A stretch of 64,000 nt of DNA from Thioclava atlantica (GCF_000737065.1 NZ_AQRC01000006.1:62001-126000); one strand, 5' to 3'; numbered from the stretch's first letter, positions 44,067-53,511 are shown. Numbers and translations are program-made. Notes: generated by a model from the sequence alone, not told the origin.

Positions 44067-45488
44067 TTACGCGTCTTCCAGTTCCATCAGCTCGCGCACA
44101 TCGGTCAGATGTCCGGTGACGGCGGCAGCGGCGGCCATCGCGGGGCTCATCAGATGGGTGCGGCCCTTGTAGCCCTGACGGCCCTCGAAATTGCGGTTCG
44201 AGGTCGAGGCGCAGCGCTCGCCCGGAGCCAGCTGGTCTGGGTTCATCGCGAGGCACATCGAGCAGCCCGCCATGCGCCATTCGAAACCGGCGTCGAGGAA
44301 GATCTTGTCCAGACCCTCTTCCTCGGCCTGCGCACGCACGAGGCCCGAGCCCGGCACGACCATCGCGCGGACGCCATCGGCGAGCTTGCGGCCTTTGACG
44401 ACCTCGGCGGCGGCGCGCAGATCCTCGATCCGGCCGTTGGTGCACGAGCCGATGAAGACCACGTCGATCTTGATGTCCGTCAGCTTGGTGCCCGGCTCCA
44501 GACCCATGTAGTCGAGCGAACGCTTCGCCGCCTCGACCTTGCCGCCGGTGAAATCCGCCGGCGCGGGCACGGCGCCCGAGATCGGCAGAACGTCCTCGGG
44601 CGAGGTGCCCCAGGTTACGACCGGCTCGATATCCTCGCCCTTGATGGTGACGACCTTGTCGAAATGCGCGCCCTCGTCGGTATAGAGCGTCTTCCACCAG
44701 TTCAGCGCGGCTTCCCATTGCGCGCCTTTCGGCGCATGGGGGCGACCCTTGATATACTCGAAGGTGGTCTCGTCCGGCGCGATGAGGCCTGCGCGCGCGC
44801 CGCCCTCGATCGCCATGTTGCAGACGGTCATGCGGCCTTCCATCGACAGGTCACGGATCGCCTCACCGCAATATTCGATGACATGGCCGGTGCCGCCGGC
44901 GGTTCCGGTCGCACCGATCACCGAGAGGGTGATGTCCTTGGCGGTGACGCCCGGGCGCAGCTTGCCGGTGATCTCGACCTTCATGTTCTTCGATTTCTTC
45001 TGGATCAGCGTCTGCGTGGCCAGAACGTGCTCGACCTCGGAGGTGCCGATGCCGTGGGCCAGCGCACCGAAGGCGCCATGCGTCGCGGTATGGCTGTCAC
45101 CGCAGACCACGGTCATGCCCGGCAGCGTCCAGCCCTGTTCGGGCCCGACGATATGCACGATGCCCTGGCGCACGTCCGAGACCGGGTAGTAGTTCACACC
45201 GAAATCCTTCGCGTTCTTGTCGAGCGCGTCGACCTGAATGCGGGATTCCTCGTTCTCGATCCCCTTGGCGCGATCAAGCGTCGTCGGCACGTTGTGATCC
45301 GGAACGGCGATGGTTTTCTCGGGCGCGCGCACCTTGCGGCCGGCAAGGCGCAGACCTTCGAAAGCCTGGGGCGAGGTCACTTCATGCACCAGGTGACGGT
45401 CGATATAGAGCAGGCAGGTGCCGTCTTCGTCTTCGGACACGACATGCGCGTCCCAGATCTTGTCATAGAGGGTCTTCGGAGCGGACAT
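44067..45488 (-). CDS. leuC: 3-isopropylmalate dehydratase large subunit
   Basis: A 473-residue aconitase-family protein with a [4Fe-4S] cluster. [13 protein letters not shown] near 348-360 and [10 protein letters not shown] near 412 provide cluster Cys ligands, and [12 protein letters not shown] near 133 is a family signature. It works with LeuD. The ATG at 45488 follows GGAAAGTGAGAGCC; the frame is open further upstream to 45626 but in a leader that holds a different small ORF and a hairpin. The leader and the terminator after leuD define a leuCD operon. Confidence 0.97.
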   Translation of the reverse strand: MSAPKTLYDKIWDAHVVSEDEDGTCLLYIDRHLVHEVTSPQAFEGLRLAGRKVRAPEKTIAVPDHNVPTTLDRAKGIENEESRIQVDALDKNAKDFGVNYYPVSDVRQGIVHIVGPEQGWTLPGMTVVCGDSHTATHGAFGALAHGIGTSEVEHVLATQTLIQKKSKNMKVEITGKLRPGVTAKDITLSVIGATGTAGGTGHVIEYCGEAIRDLSMEGRMTVCNMAIEGGARAGLIAPDETTFEYIKGRPHAPKGAQWEAALNWWKTLYTDEGAHFDKVVTIKGEDIEPVVTWGTSPEDVLPISGAVPAPADFTGGKVEAAKRSLDYMGLEPGTKLTDIKIDVVFIGSCTNGRIEDLRAAAEVVKGRKLADGVRAMVVPGSGLVRAQAEEEGLDKIFLDAGFEWRMAGCSMCLAMNPDQLAPGERCASTSNRNFEGRQGYKGRTHLMSPAMAAAAAVTGHLTDVRELMELEDA

Positions 45489-45532
45489 GGCTCTCACTTT
45501 CCTTGGATAGCTGGATTTCGGACATGGGGAAG

Positions 45533-45550
45533 CGCAGGCCGAAGCCTGCG
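45533..45550 (-). promoter_or_regulatory. UUCG-capped hairpin in the leuC leader
   Basis: Minus strand: CGCAGGC-TTCG-GCCTGCG, a perfect 7-bp stem with the very stable TTCG tetraloop, 44 bases before the leuC ATG and 11 bases after the stop of a 28-codon ORF. It lacks a long T-run (CTTCCCC follows), so it is at most a weak intrinsic terminator. Confidence 0.55.
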
Positions 45551-45561
45551 GGGCCGGAGCA

Positions 45562-45648
45562 TCAAAGTCGGGCCAGCACCGAACGGCTCTCGCCGTAGAA
45601 ACGCTCGCGCAGGCGGGCGCGGTCATCCATGTCGAAAATTCGCGTCAT
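45562..45648 (-). CDS. Small ORF (28 codons) in the leuC leader
   Basis: ATG at 45648 to TGA at 45562 encodes 28 residues, [16 protein letters not shown]... ending SVLARL, with seven Arg and three Leu. GCGGCC rather than a good ribosome binding site precedes it, so translation is uncertain. It lies on the leuC strand, 74 bases upstream of leuC, just before the UUCG hairpin. It might be a leader peptide coupled to attenuation, though it is not Leu-rich, or simply a short conserved peptide. Confidence 0.4.
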   Translation of the reverse strand: MTRIFDMDDRARLRERFYGESRSVLARL

Positions 45649-45734
45649 GGCCGCGTAAATACGGCGAATCCGTCCCTGTGGCAATCGAAAGAGTCACCGT
45701 TTGCGCGCCGCACAAAGCGGGATAACCTGTGCGA

Positions 45735-47078
45735 ATGGATTTCACGAATGCCGATATGCTCAAGATCCTCGGCTCCATCTGGAGCCAGATCGAGATTTTC
45801 TTCCGCTCGATGATGCTGCCCTCGCGGCTGTGGCAATTCGCGATCATCGCCATCTGTTTCGCGCTCGCCCATTTCGGCCGCGTGTGGATTGCGCCGAAGA
45901 TCGACGACTGGGCCCGCAGGCGCGAACTCACCACCCGCCAGAAACGCTGGGTGATCCTGATGCGCCAGAGGGTGCGCGGAATCCTGTTCGTGTTGCTCGC
46001 CTGGGCGTCGGTGCTGATGCTCGATGCGGTCAAGGGGTTCTATTCGTGGCGTTTTCTCGTCGTTCTCGCAGCGACGCTGGTGACCGCGTGGCTCGTGGTC
46101 GGCCTCATTGCACGGTTCATCCGCAACGGCATCCTGCGCGCCGCCGTCCGCTGGGGGGCATGGATCTGGGTGACGCTCTACTATCTTGGCTTCTGGGACG
46201 AGACGGTGCGCATTCTCGAGGGCGCGGCGGTCGAGCTGGGCGGGTTCCGCATCACCGCCTATGCGCTGCTCAAGGCCCTGGTGCTCACCACGATCCTTCT
46301 GTCGGTGGCCCGGATCGTCACGGGACAGACTTCGGTGCGGGTCCGGACGAACGAGGATATCAGCCCCTCGATGGCGGAACTGGTCATCAAGGTGATGCAG
46401 GTCGTCCTTTACGGAGCGGCGATCTTCATCGGCATCAAGGCGGTCGGATTCGACCTCACCGGGCTCGCCGTGCTGTCGGGCGCGATCGGTGTGGGCCTCG
46501 GCTTCGGCTTGCAGAAAGTCGTGTCGAACCTGGTCTCGGGCGTGATCATCCTGATGGACAAGTCGATCAAGCCCGGCGACGTGATCTCGCTCGGCGAGAC
46601 CTTCGGCTGGATCAATTCGCTCGGCGCGCGCTATGTCTCGGTCGTCACCCGTGACGGGAAGGAATATCTGATCCCGAACGAGGATCTGATCACGGGGCAG
46701 GTGGTCAACTGGTCCCATTCCGACGAGTTCGTCCGTATCGACCTGAATTTCGGGGTTTCCTATCACGACGACCCGCATCTCGTGCGCAAGCTCGCGATCG
46801 AGGCCGCGCAATCGGTCGGCCGCGTGCTGAGGAACCGGCCCACCGTCTGCCACATAACCGGGTTCGGTGACAGTTCAGTCGATTACATCCTGCGGTTCTG
46901 GATCACCGACCCGGTCGAAGGGCTGACCAATGTCCGCGGCGCGGTCTTTCTCGCGCTCTGGGACACGTTCAAGGAACACGGCATCTCGATCCCGTTCCCG
47001 CAGCGCGAAGTGCGTGTCGTCGAGGGGTCGCAACTCGCCGTCGCACGGGATGGCGAAAAACCGCCCCAGGAAAATTGA
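45735..47078 (+). CDS. MscS family mechanosensitive ion channel
   Basis: A 447-residue membrane protein. Four or five hydrophobic helices precede the conserved MscS pore and beta domain: the pore helix GVGLGFGLQKVVSNLVSGV near 252-272, then IKPGDVI and a VTRDGKEYLIPNEDL segment of the beta domain. It likely opens under hypo-osmotic stress to release solutes. Length is more than Escherichia coli MscS (286) because of the extra N-terminal helices, like YbdG/YnaI-type proteins. A GTG at 45729 is an alternative start. It is divergent from the leuC leader. Confidence 0.9.
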   Translation: MDFTNADMLKILGSIWSQIEIFFRSMMLPSRLWQFAIIAICFALAHFGRVWIAPKIDDWARRRELTTRQKRWVILMRQRVRGILFVLLAWASVLMLDAVKGFYSWRFLVVLAATLVTAWLVVGLIARFIRNGILRAAVRWGAWIWVTLYYLGFWDETVRILEGAAVELGGFRITAYALLKALVLTTILLSVARIVTGQTSVRVRTNEDISPSMAELVIKVMQVVLYGAAIFIGIKAVGFDLTGLAVLSGAIGVGLGFGLQKVVSNLVSGVIILMDKSIKPGDVISLGETFGWINSLGARYVSVVTRDGKEYLIPNEDLITGQVVNWSHSDEFVRIDLNFGVSYHDDPHLVRKLAIEAAQSVGRVLRNRPTVCHITGFGDSSVDYILRFWITDPVEGLTNVRGAVFLALWDTFKEHGISIPFPQREVRVVEGSQLAVARDGEKPPQEN

Positions 47079-47154
47079 AATCAGGAATGGGCGATGCTAC
47101 TTTAAACATACGCCCAGCGCCGGGGTCTTGGCGGCGCTCAATCTCTGGAGGACC

Positions 47155-47214
47155 ATGTCCTGTCTCATCTTTCACTCGTGCCGAGTGATGCCGGCACAAG
47201 GGCGGCGGCCATGA
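47155..47214 (+). CDS. Short ORF (19 codons) overlapping the rsfS start
   Basis: ATG at 47155 follows a near-perfect ribosome binding site (TCTGGAGGACC) and runs to the TGA at 47212, encoding MSCLIFHSCRVMPAQGRRP. Its stop overlaps the rsfS ATG (ATGA), the pattern of translational coupling used throughout this window. It may be a leader ORF that sets rsfS translation. A GTGCCG / CGGCAC inverted repeat lies inside it. It could also be a chance ORF. Confidence 0.4.
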   Translation: MSCLIFHSCRVMPAQGRRP

Positions 47215-47573
47215 CGACGAAGGTCGCCAATGCCGATTTTACGAGCGAAGATATCCTCGCTCGCGTCATTTCTTCCCTCGAAGACGACAAGGCCGAAGAC
47301 ATCGTGACGATCGACCTCCGCGGTCGGTCCTCGATCGGCGATTACATGGTGATCTGCTCGGGCCGCAGCTCGCGCCAGGTCAGCGCCATCGCCGAAAAGC
47401 TCGCCGAGCGTCTCAAGCACGATTTCGACCGTGTCTGCAAAATCGAGGGCAAGGATCAGGGTGACTGGGTGCTGATCGACAGCTCCGACGTGATCGTTCA
47501 CGTCTTCCGCCCCGAAGTGCGCGAGTTCTATCAGCTCGAGAAGATGTGGATGCCCGCGGGCGCCCCTGTCTGA
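47211..47573 (+). CDS. rsfS: Ribosome silencing factor RsfS
   Basis: A 120-residue RsfS/Iojap family protein that binds ribosomal protein uL14 and blocks 50S-30S joining under nutrient limitation. It carries the family core DIVTIDLRGRSSIGDYMVICSG-type segment (positions about 28-49) and WVLIDSSDVIVHVF near 87-100. I chose ATG 47211 over GTG 47178 because it fits the family length (105-120) and overlaps a well-primed upstream ORF. rlmH follows 12 bases downstream, the usual bacterial pairing. Confidence 0.93.
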   Translation: MTTKVANADFTSEDILARVISSLEDDKAEDIVTIDLRGRSSIGDYMVICSGRSSRQVSAIAEKLAERLKHDFDRVCKIEGKDQGDWVLIDSSDVIVHVFRPEVREFYQLEKMWMPAGAPV

Positions 47574-47585
47574 GGCGCCCGGCCG

Positions 47586-48053
47586 ATGAAGATCACGATC
47601 TGCGCGGTAGGCCGCCTGCGCAAGGGGCCCGAGCGCGAACTGATCGACGACTATCTCAGCCGTTTCGAGAAAACCGGGCGGGCCTACGGGCTCGGCCCCG
47701 CCTCCATCGTCGAGGTCGAGGACAAGAAGGGATTGGGGCAGGGGGCCGAGGCCGAGCTTCTGGCCCGCGCCATCCCCGACAGTTCGGTCATCGTCACGCT
47801 CGACGAACGCGGCAGCCTGATCTCCTCTCCGGATTTCGCCCGCAAGATCGAGGGCTGGCGCGACGGCGCGCGCGACATAACCTTCGTGATCGGCGGAGCG
47901 GATGGGATCGAACCGGGGCTGCGCGACCGGGCCGAGTTCTCGATCTCCCTGGGCAAGATGGTCTGGCCGCATATGCTCGCCCGGGTGATGCTCGCCGAAC
48001 AGATCTATCGCGCCGGCCAGATCATCGCCGGCACCCCGTATCACCGCGCCTGA
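47586..48053 (+). CDS. rlmH: 23S rRNA (pseudouridine-1915 N3)-methyltransferase
   Basis: A 155-residue SPOUT methyltransferase. It starts KITICAVGRLRKGPE, contains FVIGGADGIEPGLRD near 98-112 (SAM knot) and ends LAEQIYRAGQIIAGTPYHR, which is the RlmH C-terminal signature. It methylates helix 69 of assembled ribosomes. It directly follows rsfS in one operon. Confidence 0.96.
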   Translation: MKITICAVGRLRKGPERELIDDYLSRFEKTGRAYGLGPASIVEVEDKKGLGQGAEAELLARAIPDSSVIVTLDERGSLISSPDFARKIEGWRDGARDITFVIGGADGIEPGLRDRAEFSISLGKMVWPHMLARVMLAEQIYRAGQIIAGTPYHRA

Positions 48054-48107
48054 ATTCGGGAATCGCCTCGGCGCCGGTTCGTAAACGCAGGAAAAAGGGG
48101 CGGCACA

Positions 48108-48845
48108 TTGACCAGCATCCAGCCGATGCAGAGTTTGCGCGAGATGGCGATCACCCGGGGCTCGATCCCGGATGACGCGCTCGCCCTGATGGGGTTTCAG
48201 CGCACCCGCCAGATCAGTGCCACCGCCCGCCAGGCCTGGGAAACCGGCGATCGCGACAGTCTTCTCGAAGAGGTCCGGGCCCGCGGCGACGAGATCTTTC
48301 GCGGCACCCTTGCCGAGGTGTTCACCGAATATCTGCCGCTCCGCAAGACGCTCACCGATATCGGCCGCGTACCGCGCCATGTGATCGATATCGGCTGCGG
48401 TCAGGCGCTCAATGATGCCTTTCTGGTCAAGGATTACGGCTGCAAGGTCACGCTCATCGACATCGAGGAGACGCCCGAGCAGTATCATGCCTGGAACGAG
48501 GAGGGATCGGGTTATGCCTCGCTGACGGCGGCGCGGGATTTCCTGAAGGAGAACGGCGCATCGGAGGTGGTGACGCTCAACCCGCTCCGCGAGCCCGAGA
48601 AACTGCGCGACCTCGAAGGCGATCTCGTGACCAGCCTGATCTCCTGCGGCTTCCACTATCCTGTCGGCGATTACCTCGATCTTTTTCTCGAGGCGCTGAA
48701 GGGCGGGGGCGCGGTGATCCTCGATCTGCGGCGCCACTATCTGCGCAATCCCGATGACGCGCTCGCCACGCTTTTGCGCGAGAGCCGCCAGACCCCAATC
48801 ATCGGGTACGAATCCAAGGCCGATCGCATCATGTTTCAAGCCTGA
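48108..48845 (+). CDS. Class I SAM-dependent methyltransferase-like protein
   Basis: A 245-residue protein beginning at TTG with AAAAAGGGGCGG upstream. HVIDIGCGQALNDAFL (near 89-104) is a SAM-binding motif I and VTLIDIEET resembles motif II. The substrate is unknown; the N-terminal 80 residues are helical and not recognisable. It sits 54 bases after rlmH and 69 bases before gpmI. An ATG at 48126 is an alternative start. Confidence in the general fold is moderate. Confidence 0.65.
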   Translation: MTSIQPMQSLREMAITRGSIPDDALALMGFQRTRQISATARQAWETGDRDSLLEEVRARGDEIFRGTLAEVFTEYLPLRKTLTDIGRVPRHVIDIGCGQALNDAFLVKDYGCKVTLIDIEETPEQYHAWNEEGSGYASLTAARDFLKENGASEVVTLNPLREPEKLRDLEGDLVTSLISCGFHYPVGDYLDLFLEALKGGGAVILDLRRHYLRNPDDALATLLRESRQTPIIGYESKADRIMFQA

Positions 48846-48914
48846 TCACGGCCCCGGTGGTTGCCGCGCCGCGGGGCGAGGCGTAAACAGGGCCCAGATC
48901 TCAAGGAGGCCGCC

Positions 48915-50438
48915 ATGACCCGTCCGAAACCCGTCGTCCTGTGCATTCTCGATGGCTTTGGTGAGCGAAAGGAGCGCGAGGGCAATGCCCCCCTGCTGGC
49001 CGACACCCCGACCCTCGACAAGTACATCTGGAACAACCCGACGAAATCGACGCTGATCACCTTCGGCCCCGATGTCGGCCTGCCGAGCGGCCAGATGGGC
49101 AATTCCGAGGTGGGACATACCAATATCGGCGCGGGCCGGGTGGTGGCGATGGATCTCGGCCAGATCGACCTCGCGATCGAGGACGGGACTTTCTTCGAGA
49201 ACAAGGCGATACTGGACTTCATCGAGACGCTGAAAGCCTCGGGCGGCCGGGCGCATCTAATGGGCGTCGTCTCGGATGGCGGGGTTCATGGCCATATCGA
49301 ACACCTTCTGGCGGCCGCGAAGATGATCTCCGAGGCAGGCGTTCCGGTGCTCATCCACGCGATCACCGACGGCCGCGACGTGGCCCCCGACAGCGCGAAA
49401 CGCTTCGTCGCGGATCTCTGCGACCGGCTGCCCGCGGGCTGCACCGTGGTCACGGTCGACGGACGGTATTACGCGATGGACCGCGACAACCGCTGGGAGC
49501 GGGTCGGGCTGGCCTATGACGCGATGATCAAGGGGGAGGGCCCCGGGGCCGACACCCCCGTCGCCGCGGTCGAGGCGAGCTACGCCAAGCAGGAGATGGA
49601 CGAGTTCATCAAGCCCACCGTGATCGGCGGTTACGACGGCGCGAAGGATGGCGACGGTTTCTTCTGCCTGAATTTCCGCGCCGACCGCGCCCGCGAGATC
49701 CTGCGCGCCATCGGCGAACCGGATTTCGCGGAATTCGACACCGGCCCGCGCCCCGACTGGGCCGCGCTTCTGGGCATGGTCGAGTATTCCAGCAGCCACA
49801 ACGCTTATATTAAAACCGCCTATCCGAAGCGCGAACTGGTCAACACGCTGGGAGAATGGGTTTCGAAACAGGGACTTACCCAGTACCACCTCGCCGAGAC
49901 CGAGAAATATCCCCATGTCACCTTCTTCCTCAACGGCGGCAAGGAGGAGCCCTGGGAGGGCGAGGATCGCTACATGCCGAAATCGCCCAAGGTGGCGACC
50001 TATGACATGCAGCCTGAGATGAGCGCCCCGGAGGTGACCGAGAAATTCGTCACGGCGATCGAGAACGGCTATGATCTGATCGTGGTGAATTACGCAAACC
50101 CCGACATGGTCGGCCATACCGGCTCGCTCGAGGCGGCGATCGCTGCCTGCGAAGAGATCGACCGGGACATGGCCAAGGTGATCGCGGCGCTCGAGACGGC
50201 GGGCGGAACGATGATCGTCACCGCCGATCACGGCAATTGCGAAACCATGATCGACCCGGAAACGGGCGGGCCGCATACCGCGCATACGACGAACCTCGTG
50301 CCGGTGGCGCTGGTGGGCGGGCCGAAGGGCGTGCATCTGCGCGAAGGCCGCCTGGCCGATCTTGCGCCGACGATCCTCGACCTCATGCAGCTTCCGATCC
50401 CGGAAGAGATGACCGGAAAGAGCCTGATCGTATCGTGA
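48915..50438 (+). CDS. gpmI: 2,3-bisphosphoglycerate-independent phosphoglycerate mutase
   Basis: A 507-residue alkaline-phosphatase-superfamily enzyme of glycolysis/gluconeogenesis interconverting 3- and 2-phosphoglycerate using two Mn ions. VLCILDGFGERKERE at the N-terminus and GQMGNSEVGHTNIGAGR near 60-76, with the catalytic Ser in NSEVGH, are the family signatures; TADHGNCETM near 437 supplies further metal ligands. AGGAGGCCGCC precedes the ATG. Its TGA overlaps the GTG start of the envC-like gene. Confidence 0.97.
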   Translation: MTRPKPVVLCILDGFGERKEREGNAPLLADTPTLDKYIWNNPTKSTLITFGPDVGLPSGQMGNSEVGHTNIGAGRVVAMDLGQIDLAIEDGTFFENKAILDFIETLKASGGRAHLMGVVSDGGVHGHIEHLLAAAKMISEAGVPVLIHAITDGRDVAPDSAKRFVADLCDRLPAGCTVVTVDGRYYAMDRDNRWERVGLAYDAMIKGEGPGADTPVAAVEASYAKQEMDEFIKPTVIGGYDGAKDGDGFFCLNFRADRAREILRAIGEPDFAEFDTGPRPDWAALLGMVEYSSSHNAYIKTAYPKRELVNTLGEWVSKQGLTQYHLAETEKYPHVTFFLNGGKEEPWEGEDRYMPKSPKVATYDMQPEMSAPEVTEKFVTAIENGYDLIVVNYANPDMVGHTGSLEAAIAACEEIDRDMAKVIAALETAGGTMIVTADHGNCETMIDPETGGPHTAHTTNLVPVALVGGPKGVHLREGRLADLAPTILDLMQLPIPEEMTGKSLIVS

Positions 50439-51577
50439 TCCGTGCCGCGCTTGCAGCCCTCCTGATCTCCGCCGGCCCGCTCTGGGCGGAAAAGGCCCCG
50501 CAGACGGCGATGCAGGCGGCCGACGAGTTGCGCGCGTCGATCGACGCGCTCGATGCCGCGCGCTCGGAACAGGACCGGGTGAAGGCGCTGACCCGGACGA
50601 TCTCGGCCTATGAGGTCGGTCTGACTGCGCTGCGCGACGGTCTGCGCCGGGCGGCGATCCGCGAGAACGAGATCAAGAAAGGCTTCGACGCCAAGCGCGA
50701 GGAGCTCGGGGGGCTGCTCGCGGTGATGTCGACGATGCAGCAATCGGACGGGCCGCTCCTGCTGCTGCATCCTTCGGGGCCGGAGGGCTCGGCGCGGTCC
50801 GGAATGGTTCTGTCCTCGGTCGCGCCGGCGCTTCAGGACGAGGCGCAATCGCTCGGCAAGCAGCTCGAGGAGATCGCCACGCTGCGCAAATTGCAGGAGA
50901 ACGCGCGCGAAGTGCTCGAACGCGGAATGGTGTCGGTCACCAAGGCGCGCACCGCGCTCTCGGAGGCGATTTCGGAGCGTGACAAGCTTCCGCGCCGCTA
51001 TATCAGCGAGCCCGAAGAGTTGCGGCAACTCGTGGAAAGCGCCGACACGCTCGAGGGTTTTGCCAGCGGATTGAGCGGGCTCGAAAACGACATCGGCCCG
51101 CCGATGCTCGATTTCGCGAGCGCGAAAGGCACGCTGAAACTCCCGGTGATCGGCTCTGTCCTGCGCGGCTATGACGAGACAGACGCGGCCGGCATCAAGC
51201 GCCCCGGCCTCGTGATCGCGACCGAACCGGGAGCCCTCGTGACCACGCCCTGGCCCGCGACGGTCCGCTATCGCGGCCCTCTGCTCGACTACGGAAATGT
51301 GATGGTGCTGGAACCGGCCGAAGGATATCTTCTGGTTCTTGCGGGGCTCGGGACCGTCTATGGTGAAGTGGGAGACGTCTTGCAGAAAGGCGCGCCGATC
51401 GGGCTGATGGGCGGAATTCAGCCGGGTGCGAAGGAATTCGGCAAGGAATTCGTGCAGGCTGCGGCAGATGGCGCTGGTGCAGATCGGAGCGAGACGCTTT
51501 ATTTGGAACTGAGACAGGGCGGCACGCCCATGGACCCGACACCGTGGTTCACCCAGACAAAAGACGACAAGGGTTGA
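50435..51577 (+). CDS. envC: Murein hydrolase activator EnvC-like protein
   Basis: A 380-residue exported protein. It starts at a GTG that overlaps the gpmI stop; the first 18 residues form a signal peptide (RAALAALLISAGPLWA). A long coiled-coil (about 25-190) leads to a C-terminal LytM/M23-like domain (about 265-375). That domain lacks the usual HxH zinc motif: the equivalent strand reads GYLLVLAGLG. Such degenerate LytM proteins activate amidases at the division site rather than cleave peptidoglycan themselves. It is followed by ctpA, the usual neighbour (envC-ctpA) in proteobacteria. Confidence 0.9.
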   Translation: MIRAALAALLISAGPLWAEKAPQTAMQAADELRASIDALDAARSEQDRVKALTRTISAYEVGLTALRDGLRRAAIRENEIKKGFDAKREELGGLLAVMSTMQQSDGPLLLLHPSGPEGSARSGMVLSSVAPALQDEAQSLGKQLEEIATLRKLQENAREVLERGMVSVTKARTALSEAISERDKLPRRYISEPEELRQLVESADTLEGFASGLSGLENDIGPPMLDFASAKGTLKLPVIGSVLRGYDETDAAGIKRPGLVIATEPGALVTTPWPATVRYRGPLLDYGNVMVLEPAEGYLLVLAGLGTVYGEVGDVLQKGAPIGLMGGIQPGAKEFGKEFVQAAADGAGADRSETLYLELRQGGTPMDPTPWFTQTKDDKG

Positions 51578-51579
51578 GT

Positions 51580-52989
51580 ATGAAAAAGTTCATGATGGCA
51601 GCGCTGGGCGGCACGCTTGCGGGCGCGGTGCTCTCGACGCAAGTTGCGGCCCCGCTGATGGCCCAGGAGACGAAGCAGCCCGACACCGTTTATCAGCAGC
51701 TCGACCTTTTCGGCGACATCTTCGAGAAGATCCGTCAGGACTATGTCGAGCCGGTGGACAGCAAGAAACTGATCGAAGCCGCGATCAACGGGATGCTGAG
51801 CTCGCTCGACCCGCATTCGAGCTATCTCCCGCCCAAGGATTACGCCGATATGCGCGTGCAGACGCGCGGCTCCTTCGGTGGCCTCGGTATCGAGGTCACG
51901 CAGGAAGAGGGCATGGTCAAGGTCGTCTCGCCGATGGACGGGACGCCCGCCGCCGAGGCCGGCATCAAGTCGGGCGATTACATCACTGCGGTCGATGGCG
52001 AGTCCCTGATGGGCATGTCACTCGATCAGGCGGTCGAGAAGATGCGCGGCCCGGTCGGCTCGGACATCACGATCACCATCGTGCGCGAAGGCGAGAAAGA
52101 GCCCTTCGACGTCACGCTCACCCGCGATACGATCAAGCTGACCGCGGTGCGTGGCCGGCATGACGGCGACACGGTGATCCTGCGCATCACGACCTTCAAC
52201 GACCAGACCTTCCCGAACCTCGAATCCTCGATCAAGGAGCAGGTCAAGGAAGTCGGCGGGATGGACAAGGTCGATGGCTTCATCATCGACCTGCGCAACA
52301 ACCCCGGCGGGCTGCTGACGCAGGCGATCAAGACCGCCGACGCCTTCCTCGACAAGGGCGAGATCGTCTCGACCCGCGGCCGCAACGCGCAAGACAGCGA
52401 ACGCTTCAACGCGACGCCGGGCGATCTGGCCGATGGCAAGCCGATCGTGGTGCTGATCAATGGCGGGTCGGCCTCGGCCTCCGAGATCGTGACCGGCGCG
52501 CTCCAGGATCACCACCGCGCGATCGTCGTGGGCACCAAGAGCTTCGGCAAGGGCTCGGTCCAGACGGTCATGCCGATCCAGGGCGAGGGCGCGATGCGTC
52601 TGACCACCGCGCGCTACTACACGCCCTCGGGCCGCTCGATCCAGTCGCTGGGCATCCAGCCCAACGTCGTGGTGCCGCAGCCGGAACCGAAGCCGGCCGA
52701 TCAGAACGCCGAGGACAAGAACGGCAAGACCAGCCAGATGACCTCGGAAGCCGATCTGAAAGGCGCGATCTCGAACGACTCGATGAGCGCGGACGAGAAG
52801 AAGCAGGCCGAAGACGAGCGCGCGAAAGCCGAAGAGGCCGCGAAGCGTCGCCTCGACGACTTCCAGCTGTCCTACGCGATCGACCTGATCAAGGGCCTCG
52901 CGACGCTGGCGCCGGAACTGCAGGGCGAAAAGGCGGCCGCCGCTCCCGCTGCCGCCCCGGCCGAACCCGACGCGACCAAGAAGAACTAA
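51580..52989 (+). CDS. ctpA: Carboxy-terminal processing protease (S41 family)
   Basis: A 469-residue exported protease with a signal peptide ([20 protein letters not shown]). A PDZ domain (about 85-165; [17 protein letters not shown]) is followed by the S41 catalytic domain. The catalytic Ser lies in [15 protein letters not shown] near 302-316 and the Lys in [11 protein letters not shown] near 327-337. It cleaves the C-termini of periplasmic proteins, including peptidoglycan hydrolases. A lysine/glutamate/alanine-rich C-terminal tail (about 378-469) is longer than in many relatives. A strong intrinsic terminator follows 7 bases after the stop. Confidence 0.95.
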   Translation: MKKFMMAALGGTLAGAVLSTQVAAPLMAQETKQPDTVYQQLDLFGDIFEKIRQDYVEPVDSKKLIEAAINGMLSSLDPHSSYLPPKDYADMRVQTRGSFGGLGIEVTQEEGMVKVVSPMDGTPAAEAGIKSGDYITAVDGESLMGMSLDQAVEKMRGPVGSDITITIVREGEKEPFDVTLTRDTIKLTAVRGRHDGDTVILRITTFNDQTFPNLESSIKEQVKEVGGMDKVDGFIIDLRNNPGGLLTQAIKTADAFLDKGEIVSTRGRNAQDSERFNATPGDLADGKPIVVLINGGSASASEIVTGALQDHHRAIVVGTKSFGKGSVQTVMPIQGEGAMRLTTARYYTPSGRSIQSLGIQPNVVVPQPEPKPADQNAEDKNGKTSQMTSEADLKGAISNDSMSADEKKQAEDERAKAEEAAKRRLDDFQLSYAIDLIKGLATLAPELQGEKAAAAPAAAPAEPDATKKN

Positions 52990-52995
52990 GGGGGA

Positions 52996-53017
52996 GGGGG
53001 CCTGCGGGCCCCCTTTT
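52996..53017 (+). terminator. Intrinsic terminator after ctpA
   Basis: GGGGGCC-TGCG-GGCCCCC-TTTT: a perfect 7-bp GC-rich stem, 4-base loop and four T. It starts 7 bases after the ctpA stop and ends only 4 bases before the rppH ATG at 53022, so the two functions overlap in space. Confidence 0.85.
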
Positions 53018-53021
53018 GCTG

Positions 53022-53507
53022 ATGACACCCGAAGCCATCGAGAAACTTCCCTACCGCCGCAATGTCGGCGTCGTCCTGATGAACCCGGCGGGGCTCGTCT
53101 TCGCCGGCCAGCGGATCGACAATCCCGGCCCCGCCTGGCAGATGCCGCAAGGCGGGATCGACAAGGGCGAAAAGCCGAAGGAGGCCGCGCTGCGCGAGCT
53201 CGAGGAAGAGACCGGCGTGACGCCGGATCTCGTCGAATTCGTCGCGAAGACGCCCGAATGGATCAGCTACGACCTGCCGCATGACCTGGTGCCCCGGATC
53301 TGGAATGGCCGCTGGCGCGGGCAGGAGCAGAAATGGTTTCTGTACCGGTTCCTCGGCTCGGACGATCAGGTTCGGATCGAGACCGACCATCCCGAATTCT
53401 CGGTCTGGCAGTGGATGGATTTCGACGAGCTGGTCGAGAAGATCGTGCCCTTCAAGCGTAGCGTCTACGAGGCCGTTCGCACCGAATTTCGAGACTATCT
53501 CGGCTGA
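53022..53507 (+). CDS. rppH: RNA pyrophosphohydrolase
   Basis: A 161-residue Nudix hydrolase that removes pyrophosphate from the 5' end of triphosphorylated RNAs, initiating RNase E-dependent decay. The Nudix box starts [17 protein letters not shown] and continues with EEETGV (residues 44-66). [20 protein letters not shown] near 10-29 is typical. Length matches RppH/IalA-type proteins. The start is immediately behind the ctpA terminator hairpin. It converges with nadC with a 4-base gap. Confidence 0.95.
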   Translation: MTPEAIEKLPYRRNVGVVLMNPAGLVFAGQRIDNPGPAWQMPQGGIDKGEKPKEAALRELEEETGVTPDLVEFVAKTPEWISYDLPHDLVPRIWNGRWRGQEQKWFLYRFLGSDDQVRIETDHPEFSVWQWMDFDELVEKIVPFKRSVYEAVRTEFRDYLG

Positions 53508-53511
53508 AACC

